Shown: piece by piece, positions 26,438-35,477 of the stretch
Numbering within the stretch: position 1 is the stretch's first letter
Layout: every line of letters begins with the position of its first letter
Assembly: GCA_947627205.1 (NCBI GenBank)
Contig: CANQVE010000003.1
Location: 1-64,000 of the forward strand
DNA: 64,000 bases
Direction: 5' to 3'
Origin: an uncultured Clostridia bacterium
GTDB lineage: Bacteria; Bacillota; Clostridia; Oscillospirales; Ruminococcaceae
The notes under the pieces: model-generated
Database searches by the model: none
Seen by the model: the letters and a program-made list of their open reading frames with translations, nothing else
Told to the model about the DNA's origin: nothing
Made by a program: the position numbers and the translations under genes

Positions 26438-27400
26438 TCAGAAATTTATTTCGTTGCAAATGGTGTAAAGGCGGTCGTTGAAAGGTTTCTTCATGGAAAG
26501 AGCCTCCTGGATATCAACGTCGTAGACCTTTCCGTCTTTCATTCCGACAACGCGGTTCCCTATGCCTTTTTCAAGCAATTCTACCGCATAATATCCCATT
26601 TCGCTCGCAACAACTCTGTCGCGGACAGTGGGGCTTCCGCCGCGCTGAACATGTCCGAGAATAGTAGCTCTCGACTCTATGCCCGTTGCGTCCTCTATCT
26701 GCTTTGCGATATCAATGGTATTTCCGACACCCTCTGCGACAACTATGATAAACTGCTTCTTTCCGCTTCCTCTTACTTCAAGTATCTTGTCGATAACTTC
26801 CTTTATATCCCATTTTACTTCGGGAACAAGCACCGCCGTCGCTCCGCAGGCAATGCCCGTATTGAGCGCGATATGTCCCGCGTGTCTGCCCATAACTTCA
26901 ACTACCGCACAGCGGTCGTGTGAATGGCAGGTGTCGCGGAGCTTATCTATAAGCTCAACGACCGTGTTCATAGCGGTATCATATCCGATAGTATACTCCG
27001 AACACTGAATGTCATTGTCGATCGTTCCGGGAAGTCCGACGCAGGGGATACCCGCCTTTGACAGATCAGCGGCGCCTCTGAACGAACCGTCGCCGCCTAT
27101 TACGACAACGCCCGCCATGTTTTCTTCTCTGCATATCTGCGCCGCTTTTTCAACGTTCGCCCATTCCTTGAACTCGGGACAGCGAGCCGTGAAAATAGCC
27201 GTACCGCCGCGCTGGATAATGTCGGAAACGTCTCTTACTTTCAGTTCGACCATGTCGCGGTTTAAAAGTCCGTTATATCCTCTGCGGATACCGATGACCT
27301 TAAAGCCCTTGTAAATAGCCGTTCTGGTTACTGCTCTCACAGCCGCGTTCATTCCGGGAGAATCGCCGCCGCTGGTGAGAACGCCGATCTTCTTTTCCAT
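26438..27400 (-). CDS. pfkA: ATP-dependent 6-phosphofructokinase
   Basis: A 320-aa glycolytic enzyme. Blocks GVLTSGGDSPGMN, VIGGDGSFRGA, GLPGTIDNDI (catalytic Asp) and the GHVQRGGSPTVRDRV motif are intact. Gly rather than Asp chemistry of PPi-types is expected from GGDGS, consistent with ATP as donor. The start at 27400 follows AAAGGAGAG; the frame is open ten codons upstream without a site. It has its own promoter. Confidence 0.97.
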   Translation of the reverse strand: MEKKIGVLTSGGDSPGMNAAVRAVTRTAIYKGFKVIGIRRGYNGLLNRDMVELKVRDVSDIIQRGGTAIFTARCPEFKEWANVEKAAQICREENMAGVVVIGGDGSFRGAADLSKAGIPCVGLPGTIDNDIQCSEYTIGYDTAMNTVVELIDKLRDTCHSHDRCAVVEVMGRHAGHIALNTGIACGATAVLVPEVKWDIKEVIDKILEVRGSGKKQFIIVVAEGVGNTIDIAKQIEDATGIESRATILGHVQRGGSPTVRDRVVASEMGYYAVELLEKGIGNRVVGMKDGKVYDVDIQEALSMKKPFNDRLYTICNEINF

Positions 27401-27443
27401 AATACTCTCTCCTTTGCAAAAGAATTGCATTTGTTCTAATGTT

Positions 27444-27473
27444 ATTGTACTACAAAAGTTACACGCTCGTCAA
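27444..27473 (-). promoter_or_regulatory. Sigma-A promoter for pfkA
   Basis: Minus strand: TTGACG (27468-27473), 18-bp spacer, TACAAT (27444-27449), 44 bp before the start codon. Confidence 0.75.
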
Positions 27474-27560
27474 GTGCATTTTTGCCTAAAAACTGTACAG
27501 TTTTAAGGCAAAATATATGCAAACTGACTTATAGAAACAATTCTCTGTCATCAGCCGAAT

Positions 27561-28209
27561 TCATTCGGCTTGAATTATTTTCAGAATATCATCGGGCGTT
27601 TTAGCGATATAGTCCGCGCCCGATTTTTTAAGCTCGTCTTTCGTGCCGAAGCCGTAAAGAACGCCTATTGAGCTTATTCCCGCAGACTTTGCGCCGAGAA
27701 TGTCATAGCTCCTGTCGCCGACCATAACTGTTTCTTGCTTGTCTGCTCCGCTTATTTCAAGGGCATAGCGGATAATGTCCTTTTTTTTTATTCCGCGCGC
27801 CGTTCATCTCCGCGGCGGCGATAAAGTCAAAATAACCCGTAATGCCGAAATATCGCAGTATTTCCTCGGAAAACTCCTGCGGTTTGGATGTCGCAAGGAC
27901 AACGGTCTTTCCCGAGGCTTTCAGCTTTTTGAGAAGTTCGGTTATGCCGTCATAGAGCCTGTTTTCATAAATACCCTTTTTCGGAAAATACTCGCGGTAA
28001 TATCTCACGCCCTCTTTGCATTTTTCCTCGGACAATCCGAAAATATCCCTAAAAGAATCCATAAGCGGTGGACCTATGAAAGCATAAAGCTCCGAGCGCC
28101 TGTAACTGCTTATTCCGAGCTTTTTCAGCGCATATTCCACAGAGTTCAGTATGCCCTCTGCCGAATTTGTCAGCGTTCCGTCGAGGTCGAAAAAGATATT
28201 TTTATACAT
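27561..28209 (-). pseudogene. HAD phosphatase (phosphoglycolate phosphatase-like), frameshifted in an A9 run
   Basis: The N-terminal 140 residues (MYKNIFFDLDGTLTNSAEGI ... TVVLATSKPQEFSEEI) form a normal HAD subfamily IA enzyme with the DLDGT nucleophile motif. Its frame then breaks at a run of nine A (27781-27789). The other frame continues perfectly: DIIRYALEISGADKQETVMV, then GDRSYDILGAKSAGI and the end DDILKIIQAE at 27561. Removing one A restores a 215-aa protein of normal length. This may be a real inactivating indel, a phase-variable or slippage site, or a homopolymer sequencing error. Confidence 0.85.
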
Positions 28210-28221
28210 TCGTTCTCCCTT

Positions 28222-28914
28222 TCAGCCCGTTTTCAGCACGTCATTATACTTGTGATAATCGGGGAACATATCGAGCAGAAAGCGGTAAAATCTGTCGGAA
28301 TGGTCGTGGTGCCAGAAATGGGCATATTCGTGCCAGAAAACCGACAGCACCGTTTCTCTCGGATGATCCGCGAGCCGAAGATTTATCGAAATATGCCCGC
28401 GCGTATAAGAACAGCTCCCCCAGCGCGACTTCATTTCTTTTATTGTTATAACGGCAGGGGGCGGTTCCAGCCCTCTTGCTTTAAGCTCGGCTCTTACTTG
28501 CTCGTTAAGCTCGGCGCACAGGGCTTTAAAACGCTCGGTTTTTGCGGTTTTGATAAGTTCTTGAACGTTTTCCGCGCTAAAGTCTCTTGTGAATACTCTG
28601 CACTCGTTTTCGTCAAATACCGCCGTTTCGCGGGAATTTTCGATAATATTTATCGGGAGCTCTTTTCCGAGCCATTTTACACTTTCGGTGCTGTTTGCCG
28701 AAGCAATTTTGCGGGCTTTGAGCTTTTCAAACGCGCCGAAGAAAAGGTCCGCGCGTTTTGCGAGACATTGTTCGATATACTTTATCGGAACTTTGGGGCT
28801 TGCCGAGACCATGACAACGCACTCGTCCTTTACATGGAAGTTTATGTTCTTTACGCGTTTTCTTGTAAGCTCATAGCAAAGCTCCCTGCCGTCGGGCAGA
28901 ATTATTCTGTTCAT
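28222..28914 (-). CDS. YgjP-type zinc metallopeptidase (DUF45)
   Basis: A 230-aa SprT/WLM-like protein. The zinc motif is FWHEYAHFWHHDHSDRFY (HExxH plus a downstream His). The preceding MKSRWGSCSYTRGHISINLRL is the other conserved block. Members are thought to be metal-dependent proteases acting on unknown substrates. No signal peptide is present. It lies 12 bp upstream of the HAD gene in the same operon. Confidence 0.9.
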   Translation of the reverse strand: MNRIILPDGRELCYELTRKRVKNINFHVKDECVVMVSASPKVPIKYIEQCLAKRADLFFGAFEKLKARKIASANSTESVKWLGKELPINIIENSRETAVFDENECRVFTRDFSAENVQELIKTAKTERFKALCAELNEQVRAELKARGLEPPPAVITIKEMKSRWGSCSYTRGHISINLRLADHPRETVLSVFWHEYAHFWHHDHSDRFYRFLLDMFPDYHKYNDVLKTG

Positions 28915-28978
28915 TTTTATTATTCCTGTTCAACTTAAAATCACGCCGTCTTTTCGGACAATGCTTCGCCCCGCATTA

Positions 28979-29013
28979 TACTGTACACTTTACACTTTAC
29001 ACTGTATACTGTC
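28979..29013. repeat. Heptamer array, family 1
   Basis: Minus-strand reading gives GACAGTA, TACAGTG, TAAAGTG, TAAAGTG, TACAGTA: five units of 7 bp. The array ends within 2 bp of the stop codon of the small gene at 29015, so that stop may have been supplied close to the insertion. Confidence 0.85.
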
Positions 29014-29014
29014 G

Positions 29015-29182
29015 TCAGTGCCAGCCGCAGTCGTCGTAATCTTTCCACTTTTCGTTATAGCGCATTTCATCCGCAAGTTTCAGGCAGATATAAGCTACCG
29101 CCGCCGCTACAACTATAACTGCTCCGATAATAGGAACAACAAGTGTTGCCACAGCTCCGAGCTGTCCGTTTTCGTTTTTCAT
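29015..29182 (-). CDS. Small single-span membrane protein
   Basis: A 55-aa frame beginning MKNENGQLGAVATLVVPIIG, with one membrane helix (about 9-34) and a charged aromatic tail YNEKWKDYDDCGWH. A strong GAAAGGAGAA ribosome site stands before the ATG. It lies 21 bp after rsmI, the last gene of the RING-to-rsmI transcript. I do not recognise a family. Coding is supported by the ribosome site and a clean topology. Confidence 0.7.
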   Translation of the reverse strand: MKNENGQLGAVATLVVPIIGAVIVVAAAVAYICLKLADEMRYNEKWKDYDDCGWH

Positions 29183-29203
29183 AGATATTCTCCTTTCAAG
29201 AAA

Positions 29204-30046
29204 TCAATTTTCTTCATCTTCAATAAGCGCGCCATATATTTCGCGTTTTGATACTCCGCTGATCTCCGACGCCTTTTTGCAGGCAGGGTTCGGCTTTTCG
29301 CCGTTTTCTATAAGCTCCCGCGCTATCATTACTGCCTCGGAAAGCGAAAGCGTCTTAGGCTTTTCGGCTTTTCCCTCGACTACAATGACAAATTCGCCGC
29401 GAGGTTCGTTTGAGTTAAAATGCTCCGAAAGCTCTTTAAGCGTTCCGCGCAAGGTCTCCTCGTGAAGTTTCGTAAGCTCTCGGCACACCGCCGCTCTTCT
29501 GTCCTCCCCGAAAAATTCCCTAAGGTCGGAGAGCGTCTGAATGAGCTTGTGCGGGGCTTCGTAAAAAACGACCGCATGAGAAAGCCCTTTTATTTCGGCG
29601 AGCCGCTCGGAGCGCTCTTTTTTTCCTACGGGCAGAAATCCCTCGAAAATAAACCTCTGCGCTTCTATTCCGCTCACCGCCACAGCCGATACCGCCGCAT
29701 TGCACCCCGGCACAACTTCGACTTCTATTCCCATTTCCGCGCATTTTTTTACGAGGATATAGCCCGGATCGGATATACACGGCATTCCTGCGTCGGAAAT
29801 GAGCGCTATGTTTTTCCCCTCGCACAAAAGCTCGGCTATCTTTACGCTCTTTTCAAGCTCTTTCGGCTTGTAGTATGACAAGAGCGGTTTTTTTATGCCG
29901 AATTTTCCTAGGAGCTTAGTGCTTATTCTTGTGTCCTCGCAGGCAATATAATCCGCTTTTTCGAGCGTTTCAATACCGCGCGGACTTATATCCGAAAAAT
30001 TTCCTATCGGCGTTCCTACTATTGACAGTTTACCAAATTCACTCAT
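29204..30046 (-). CDS. rsmI: 16S rRNA (cytidine-1402 2'-O) methyltransferase RsmI
   Basis: A 280-aa SAM-dependent enzyme of the tetrapyrrole-methylase fold. Family blocks are KLSIVGTPIGNFSDISPRGI, ACEDTRISTKLL, ALISDAGMPCISDPGY and FEGFLPVGKKER. The start chosen is the ATG at 30046, which overlaps the end of trmN6 by 8 bp (ATGAGTGA); the frame runs further but into the neighbour. Confidence 0.95.
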   Translation of the reverse strand: MSEFGKLSIVGTPIGNFSDISPRGIETLEKADYIACEDTRISTKLLGKFGIKKPLLSYYKPKELEKSVKIAELLCEGKNIALISDAGMPCISDPGYILVKKCAEMGIEVEVVPGCNAAVSAVAVSGIEAQRFIFEGFLPVGKKERSERLAEIKGLSHAVVFYEAPHKLIQTLSDLREFFGEDRRAAVCRELTKLHEETLRGTLKELSEHFNSNEPRGEFVIVVEGKAEKPKTLSLSEAVMIARELIENGEKPNPACKKASEISGVSKREIYGALIEDEEN

Positions 30047-30743
30047 AAAGTCCGAGATAGTCCTCCGTATAAGAGCCGTCGGCATTTCGCAGTATAACGG
30101 GCTTTTCGACGTTCATTCCCGCGTTTGCTCCCTTTTTTCCGCTTATCAGAAAAAGCCACGGTCTTTCATTCGGTATGTTTTGTACAAACGTTATGCTTTT
30201 CGGCTCGATATTTGCCGTCCGCATTGCGCAGATAACGTCCGCGAGCCTTTCAGGTCTGTGGCACATTTTCAGAAGTCCGCCGTATTTAAGGAGGGAAGAG
30301 GCTGTCTTGCATACGTCGTCTATCGAGCATAAAAGCTCGTGCCTCGCGACAGCCTGCGCTCTCGAGAGTTTTTCATACCCCGAACCGCTCGTCATATAGG
30401 GCGGATTTGCCGTTACGATATCGACGCTTTCGCGCGGTATTTTATCGGCAGGCAATTCCCTAAGATCGCATAATACAGGCTCGATAATTCCCTCAAGAGA
30501 GTTTTCCTTTATCGAGGCATTTAAAAGCCCGACGGCTTCTTCTTGTATCTCGACGGCGTATATCTTTTTCGGCGGTTCTTTTTTGCAGAATATAAGCGGT
30601 ATTATCCCGCAGCCCGTGCAAAGGTCGCAGACGGTATTTCCCCTGTGCGGTTCGGCGTATTTTCCGAGCAGGAACGCGTCCGTGCCGAAACGGTGGTCGT
30701 CCGACACATACATATTTATCTTTCCCAAACTGAACTGTTCCAT
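30039..30743 (-). CDS. trmN6: tRNA1(Val) A37 N6-methyltransferase-like protein
   Basis: A 234-aa class I SAM methyltransferase. Motif I is VCDLCTGCGIIPLIF and the catalytic motif IV is ANPPYMTSGSGYEK. The N-terminal FSLGKINMYVSDDHRFGTDA is characteristic of the TrmN6 (YfiC/YabB) group, which often stands before rsmI, as here. Confidence 0.93.
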   Translation of the reverse strand: MEQFSLGKINMYVSDDHRFGTDAFLLGKYAEPHRGNTVCDLCTGCGIIPLIFCKKEPPKKIYAVEIQEEAVGLLNASIKENSLEGIIEPVLCDLRELPADKIPRESVDIVTANPPYMTSGSGYEKLSRAQAVARHELLCSIDDVCKTASSLLKYGGLLKMCHRPERLADVICAMRTANIEPKSITFVQNIPNERPWLFLISGKKGANAGMNVEKPVILRNADGSYTEDYLGLYE

Positions 30744-30746
30744 AAA

Positions 30747-32105
30747 TCAACCTATCAGTATCTGTCCCTCGGGAACAACGAGATTTTTTCTCGGCTGTGC
30801 GTTCATGACAAGCGACATTACGAGCGACACAGGTCCTACTCTTCCCGCGAACATTGTAAGTATTATAAGGCTTTGCCCCGCGTATCCCGCCTGCTGTACG
30901 GCGCCCGCGCCGAGTCCTGTTGTCGAAAACGCCGATATCGTATCAAAAAGGCATTTCACCGCATCGGCTCCGTCGGGCATTGAAAAGTACAATACAACGA
31001 AACAAGTTCCTACCGCAAACATTGACAAAACGGAAATAACGAGCGTTCTGTATATCGTGAGCTTGTCGAGCTTATGACGGAAAAGCTCAACGTCGTTTTT
31101 GTTTCGGATATAGCTGACGACCGTCATAATAAGCACCAGAAGCGTCGTTACCTTTATTCCTCCGCCCGTAGAGCCGGGAGCCGCGCCTATAAACATAAGC
31201 GCCATTGTTCCGAACATTGAAAATCCCGTCATTCCGTCTATGGATATACTGTTAAATCCCGCTGTCCTCGCCGTTACGGACGAGAAGAAAGCGTTCATTA
31301 TCTTTTCGCCGACGTTCATTTCTCCGAGCGTTTGGGGATTGTCCCACTCCGCGATAAGGTAAAAGACTGTTCCCGTTACTATCAGCACACCTGTCATAAC
31401 AAGCACCGCCGTTGTGTGCAAGCTGAGCTTTTTTCTCTGGCGGATATTCAGGAAATTTTCCCACACTATAAATCCCAGACCGCCGACTATTATCAATATT
31501 GCAAGCGTTATAAGCACAACGGGGCTGTCGGAAAATGCCGTAAGGCTCGAAAATTCGCCCTCCATTCCCGTGAGGTCAAAGCCCGCGTTGCAAAAAGCCG
31601 TTATGCTCATAAACAAGCCCATCCAGACGCCGTAGCCTCCGTATTTCGGAACGAATGCAACTGACAATATCGCCGCTCCCAGAAGCTCGAATATCATAGA
31701 ATACTTTATAATGCTTATAAATATCTTTCTGCCGCCCTCAAAACTGCTTTCGGAGAAATCTCCCGCCGCATTTTTGAGCGTTCTGTAGCCGAGCTTTTTT
31801 CCCGCGGCAATGTTGAAAAAGGTGATTATCGTCACAAATCCCAGACCGCCTATCTGTATGAGCAGGGCAATGATTATCTGCCCGAAAACAGACCAGTGGG
31901 AAAAGGTGTCGTAAATTATAAGCCCCGTAACGCAGGACGCAGATGTAGCGGTAAAAAGGCAATCGAAGATAGGCGTAAACTCTCCCGACTTCGACGAAAA
32001 CGGCAGGCACAAAAGGAGCGTACCTGCGGCTATCATTGCCGCAAATCCTATAACAAGCACTCTCGCGGGCGAAAATCTTTTCGCCGCCTTTTTTAATACA
32101 GGCAT
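30747..32105 (-). CDS. TrkH/KtrB family K+ uptake channel subunit
   Basis: A 452-aa membrane protein with four M1-P-M2 repeats. The selectivity-loop regions include SASCVTGLIIYDT, TAFCNAGFDLTG, TARTAGFNSISI and STTGLGAG. It needs a cytosolic TrkA/KtrA gating subunit, absent from this window. Size (450 aa) favours the KtrB side of the family. It is 3 bp upstream of trmN6 in the operon. Confidence 0.93.
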   Translation of the reverse strand: MPVLKKAAKRFSPARVLVIGFAAMIAAGTLLLCLPFSSKSGEFTPIFDCLFTATSASCVTGLIIYDTFSHWSVFGQIIIALLIQIGGLGFVTIITFFNIAAGKKLGYRTLKNAAGDFSESSFEGGRKIFISIIKYSMIFELLGAAILSVAFVPKYGGYGVWMGLFMSITAFCNAGFDLTGMEGEFSSLTAFSDSPVVLITLAILIIVGGLGFIVWENFLNIRQRKKLSLHTTAVLVMTGVLIVTGTVFYLIAEWDNPQTLGEMNVGEKIMNAFFSSVTARTAGFNSISIDGMTGFSMFGTMALMFIGAAPGSTGGGIKVTTLLVLIMTVVSYIRNKNDVELFRHKLDKLTIYRTLVISVLSMFAVGTCFVVLYFSMPDGADAVKCLFDTISAFSTTGLGAGAVQQAGYAGQSLIILTMFAGRVGPVSLVMSLVMNAQPRKNLVVPEGQILIG

Positions 32106-32124
32106 TTTTACAACCTCTTAATGT

Positions 32125-33939
32125 TTACTGAGCAGACGAGCTGCTGTAGCGGATAAAGTCTCTCGCGCTTTCGCCGTAGGCATAGACGACATATTCGCCC
32201 GTTCTGCCTACAACGTCGTAAGAACCGCCGTCAAACGGCGCGACAACATCACTCGGCGCAACGAGCAGACACGATTCGGGAACTTTGTCGCCCTGCTTCA
32301 TGACAGATACGCCGGTGTTGAAATTCAAAAATTGGATAATTCCCGCAAGCTCGCGCGAAGTTTCGCTGTCATAGGCGACTATTATCGGGGGAGACTGAGC
32401 GTCGTTGTATAAAAGTTCAGACGCCGCTTTATACGGTGCAGTCTTTTCCGCGGAGAGCCTTGCTGTCTCGGGGAGATACCAAATGCCGACATAGGCGGTG
32501 TTGTATATAAGAATGGAATACATCGTGACAGTGATAAACTTCATAAACTGCTTTCTCGAACATGAAGTAAAGACGATAAGCAATGCAAACACCGAAAATA
32601 CGCACGACGACATTATAATAAAGCTCATTCCCGTAAGGTTTTCGGAGAGAGCCTCGCCGATTCTGAATGGGAGTACGGGGACAATTTTTCCGCTTTGCCC
32701 GAAAGAGCCTCCCGCATAATAAGTCATCGAAAATCCCGCGCAGACAAGGCTGTATATCCCGACAGAGATAAACAGCTTTCTAAGATCCGAGCCGTACATG
32801 ACAATATACAAAAGCGCAAAGAATACCGAAAGCGGTATGATGTGCTCGAGCGACACGCATATTTCCGAAAAGTCTGCTGTCTCTCCGCCGAAAGTGAACA
32901 CCGAAAAGAATACTATCGAAAGAACCGCCGCCAGAAGCTGGAACATTCCGAAAACAACGGGCTTTAGGGCGTATTTGTGTTTCGGCTTTTCGTAGACCTT
33001 TGTGCCGTCCTCCAGTATTTTCGGCTTGTCATTGACGCACTCTCCGATATAAACCGCGAGCATTGCCGCAAATGCTGCCGCCGCAAATGCGCCCATTCCG
33101 AAACTTTCCGTAATGAACATATAGCTCAGCCCGAAAAATCTGCCCAAAAAGCCTCCGCCTGCGCCGTCGGAAAAGAAGCCGAGGCTGTCGACGCTGCCGC
33201 CCGACGCGCCGCCCGCAGCAAGCAATCTCACAAAATGCTCGCCTATAAACGAAACAATAAGCGAGCCGAAAAACACGGGCATATTAAAAATGCGCTCTTT
33301 AAATGCAATTCTCGCAATAACCGCGGTCAGGACCAAAGCCCCTGCCGTGACTATCATTCTCCTGTCTGCGGCAAAGCCTACGGCGCACAAAAAGCCCGCG
33401 AGAAGCGAAGTTACAAATCTCGTATATCGGTTTTTCTTATCCCATGCCGCAAATATACACCAGACCAGCACCCATGTGAGAAGCTCCGCCGCAACGTCGT
33501 TTCTTATGAGCTTGGAGTTTGCGATATATGTTGCGTACATTCCTCCGCACAGCGCGCACAAGAGCTTTTTCTTTACTCTGACAACGCCCGCTTTTCCTGC
33601 CGTATGATAGGCGATAAGCGGGATAAAACTTACTATCATGGCGTTTTCTACAAGCATGGCTTTGTATAGCGCATACGGCGTTCTGAAAATTCTGAACAGA
33701 GGGGCGTATATAAACTGCTGGATATATCCGCTCATTCCCAAGTCGCAAAGAAGCGCGCTCCAATCTTTTCCCGAATAAAACGCGGCAACGCCCGCCGAGC
33801 TTATTTCATCGACAATTGCCGAGGGAAGCTCGGCGCTTATGGTAAACAGTGCGTTTACAACAAGCGTGAGCGCATAAATGCAGAACATAACGCCCTTGTC
33901 GCCGAACGCCGAGTAAAATTTTTCAAGTCGTTTTATCAT
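32125..33939 (-). CDS. Polytopic membrane protein, possible GT-C glycosyltransferase
   Basis: A 604-aa protein with roughly 12 hydrophobic segments and an extracytoplasmic C-terminal domain (about 470-604). The first loop has AIVDEISSAGVAAF shortly after helix 1, where GT-C enzymes carry an acidic catalytic motif; this supports, but does not prove, a lipid-linked sugar transferase. No named family is recognised. It starts 10 bp after the RING-like gene and precedes the K+ transporter, so it shares their transcript. Confidence 0.6.
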   Translation of the reverse strand: MIKRLEKFYSAFGDKGVMFCIYALTLVVNALFTISAELPSAIVDEISSAGVAAFYSGKDWSALLCDLGMSGYIQQFIYAPLFRIFRTPYALYKAMLVENAMIVSFIPLIAYHTAGKAGVVRVKKKLLCALCGGMYATYIANSKLIRNDVAAELLTWVLVWCIFAAWDKKNRYTRFVTSLLAGFLCAVGFAADRRMIVTAGALVLTAVIARIAFKERIFNMPVFFGSLIVSFIGEHFVRLLAAGGASGGSVDSLGFFSDGAGGGFLGRFFGLSYMFITESFGMGAFAAAAFAAMLAVYIGECVNDKPKILEDGTKVYEKPKHKYALKPVVFGMFQLLAAVLSIVFFSVFTFGGETADFSEICVSLEHIIPLSVFFALLYIVMYGSDLRKLFISVGIYSLVCAGFSMTYYAGGSFGQSGKIVPVLPFRIGEALSENLTGMSFIIMSSCVFSVFALLIVFTSCSRKQFMKFITVTMYSILIYNTAYVGIWYLPETARLSAEKTAPYKAASELLYNDAQSPPIIVAYDSETSRELAGIIQFLNFNTGVSVMKQGDKVPESCLLVAPSDVVAPFDGGSYDVVGRTGEYVVYAYGESARDFIRYSSSSAQ

Positions 33940-33949
33940 AATAAAACCT

Positions 33950-34774
33950 TTATTGAACGCCGGGTATCATAAGAATTAGGCTCGAACACAAAACGAAAAC
34001 CAGCGTTCCTATAATAGCCCTCGCGATCGACGGTCTGCCCGCATACTCCAGAGCCGCATAATATTCGTCGGAGTTTGCGTTGTCCTTGTATTTTTCGCGT
34101 ATGCTCTTTATTTTTTTTACCGCATGGCGGTAGTAAAGATAATCTCCGAAAAGGCAGAGCAATATCTGCTCGGCAAGGTTCAGGAAATTGAACAAATAAT
34201 AAAACGAAGCGTTGTTCAGGAAAAAGTTTTCATTCAGCGCTATAAGGAGCGACGGAAGAAGCATGACAACGATCATTATTATCCCGAAAAGATCCATTTT
34301 TCTGTAGAACTGATGCATGGGCGCGAGAAGTCCCGAACAGATATTAAAATAGGTCTTGCGCTTTTTCCCGCCGCCAAAACCGCGGATAGAGCTGAATGCC
34401 CGAACATAATGGAAAAGCGACCTAGAAGCAAACACCGTCAGCTCTTTCATACTAACGCCGTCCGCTCCGGGCGAGCGGTCTTCATAGCTTTTCAAAAAAT
34501 CGGCATAGGACGGCATATCGGCGTCCTGCTGTGCGGTATTCTCCTCGCCGAAACTTTCCTCTTTTTCAACGGTTATTTCGGGTTCTTCGCCGGGGAGATA
34601 TCCTTTCCAGACAAAGCCCGACGCATGATATTTTTCTAATCCGCATTTGTTTTCTTTCGCATAGCACTCTCTATGGTGCGGAGTTCCGCAGACAGGGCAG
34701 ACTACAACGCTGTCGCCCTCCTTGAACTCTCCTCTGCACACGGGGCAGTGCTTTCCGTAAAATTCTGTACGCAT
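33950..34774 (-). CDS. Membrane protein with N-terminal RING-like zinc finger
   Basis: A 274-aa protein. Residues 7-40 hold a prokaryotic RING-type finger: CPVCRGEFKEGDSVVVCPVCG, then HHRECY and a further Cys (cross-brace pattern). An acidic linker spans about 55-110. The C-terminal half has three to four membrane helices (about 160-180, 190-215, 255-273). Prokaryotic RING fingers are mostly of unknown role. The start at 34774 follows AAAGGA. It is the first gene of a five-gene operon with a good promoter. Confidence 0.75.
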   Translation of the reverse strand: MRTEFYGKHCPVCRGEFKEGDSVVVCPVCGTPHHRECYAKENKCGLEKYHASGFVWKGYLPGEEPEITVEKEESFGEENTAQQDADMPSYADFLKSYEDRSPGADGVSMKELTVFASRSLFHYVRAFSSIRGFGGGKKRKTYFNICSGLLAPMHQFYRKMDLFGIIMIVVMLLPSLLIALNENFFLNNASFYYLFNFLNLAEQILLCLFGDYLYYRHAVKKIKSIREKYKDNANSDEYYAALEYAGRPSIARAIIGTLVFVLCSSLILMIPGVQ

Positions 34775-34837
34775 AGTTTTTCCTTTCTGACTGTGGTATG
34801 TATGCCGGCTGTATTTTGGCATATATACTCATTATTT

Positions 34838-34866
34838 ATTATAACACATTTCCTCGGATATTTCAA
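34838..34866 (-). promoter_or_regulatory. Sigma-A promoter for the RING-to-rsmI operon
   Basis: Minus strand: TTGAAA (34861-34866), 17-bp spacer, TATAAT (34838-34843) with an upstream TGTGT. The leader is about 60 nt. Confidence 0.85.
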
Positions 34867-35096
34867 CAACAATTATTCATAAATATATGTTTTATTGTAA
34901 AAATCGTACTCGAATACTATGAACTAAAGAAAATAGCGCACAAAACCTAACGGTTTCATGCGCTCTTATAATTCAAAAATCAATCTAAACCGTCCGCGAA
35001 GCGGACACCATGTCTAACCTCTTACCTCTAACCTCTAACTTCTCGAAATGTTCTTCCGAAAACCCAAGAGGTCTTATTATAAAATCACGTTAAAGG
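34867..35096. other. Intergenic region after the ribosomal protein cluster
   Basis: No gene. It contains the terminator at 34935, a fragment of the core module seen at 11926 and 61840 (CAATCTAAACCGTCCGC, then a GTCCGC/GCGGAC hairpin), and a family 2 heptamer array at 35014-35045 (TCTAACCTCTTACCTCTAAC). Confidence 0.65.
34935..34964 (-). terminator. Likely terminator of the S10-spc-alpha cluster
   Basis: Minus strand: AGCGCATGAAACC and GGTTTTGTGCGCT form a 13-bp stem with one mismatch and a GTTA loop, followed by ATTTTCTTT. It stands about 130 bp after rplQ. Confidence 0.65.
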
Positions 35097-35438
35097 TCAT
35101 ACAAGCTCTATAATTGCCATTTCCGCTGCGTCGCCTCTGCGGGGACCGATTTTGTAAATCCTCGTGTAACCGCTTGCTCTGTCAGCGTACTTCGGAGCTA
35201 TCTCGTCAAATACTTTCTTCGCAACGTCCTCTTTCGTGATGTACGAATATACCTGACGCTTGGTGTGGAGCGTGTTAGCCTTGCCGAGAGTAATCATCTT
35301 CTCTGCTTCGGCTCTTACTTCCTTTGCTCTTGTAACGGTAGTTTCAATCTTACCGTTTTCAAGAAGAAAAGTAACCATTCCTCTGAGCATAGCTTTTCTG
35401 TGGTCGCTTGTTCTTCCTAACTTCCTTGAACCTGGCAT
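35097..35438 (-). CDS. rplQ: 50S ribosomal protein L17
   Basis: 113 aa, full family length. It begins [20 protein letters not shown] and ends with [14 protein letters not shown]. It is the last gene of the alpha operon, after rpoA, and lies at the nascent-peptide exit side of the 50S subunit. Confidence 0.97.
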   Translation of the reverse strand: MPGSRKLGRTSDHRKAMLRGMVTFLLENGKIETTVTRAKEVRAEAEKMITLGKANTLHTKRQVYSYITKEDVAKKVFDEIAPKYADRASGYTRIYKIGPRRGDAAEMAIIELV

Positions 35439-35477
35439 TTTATTTTCTCCTTTCGGTGAAACTCATTTCTCGGACGC

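Noticed and set aside
27775-28938. 387-aa plus-strand frame
   Set aside because: Antisense to the HAD and YgjP-type genes, Cys/Phe/Arg-rich, no ribosome site, no domain.
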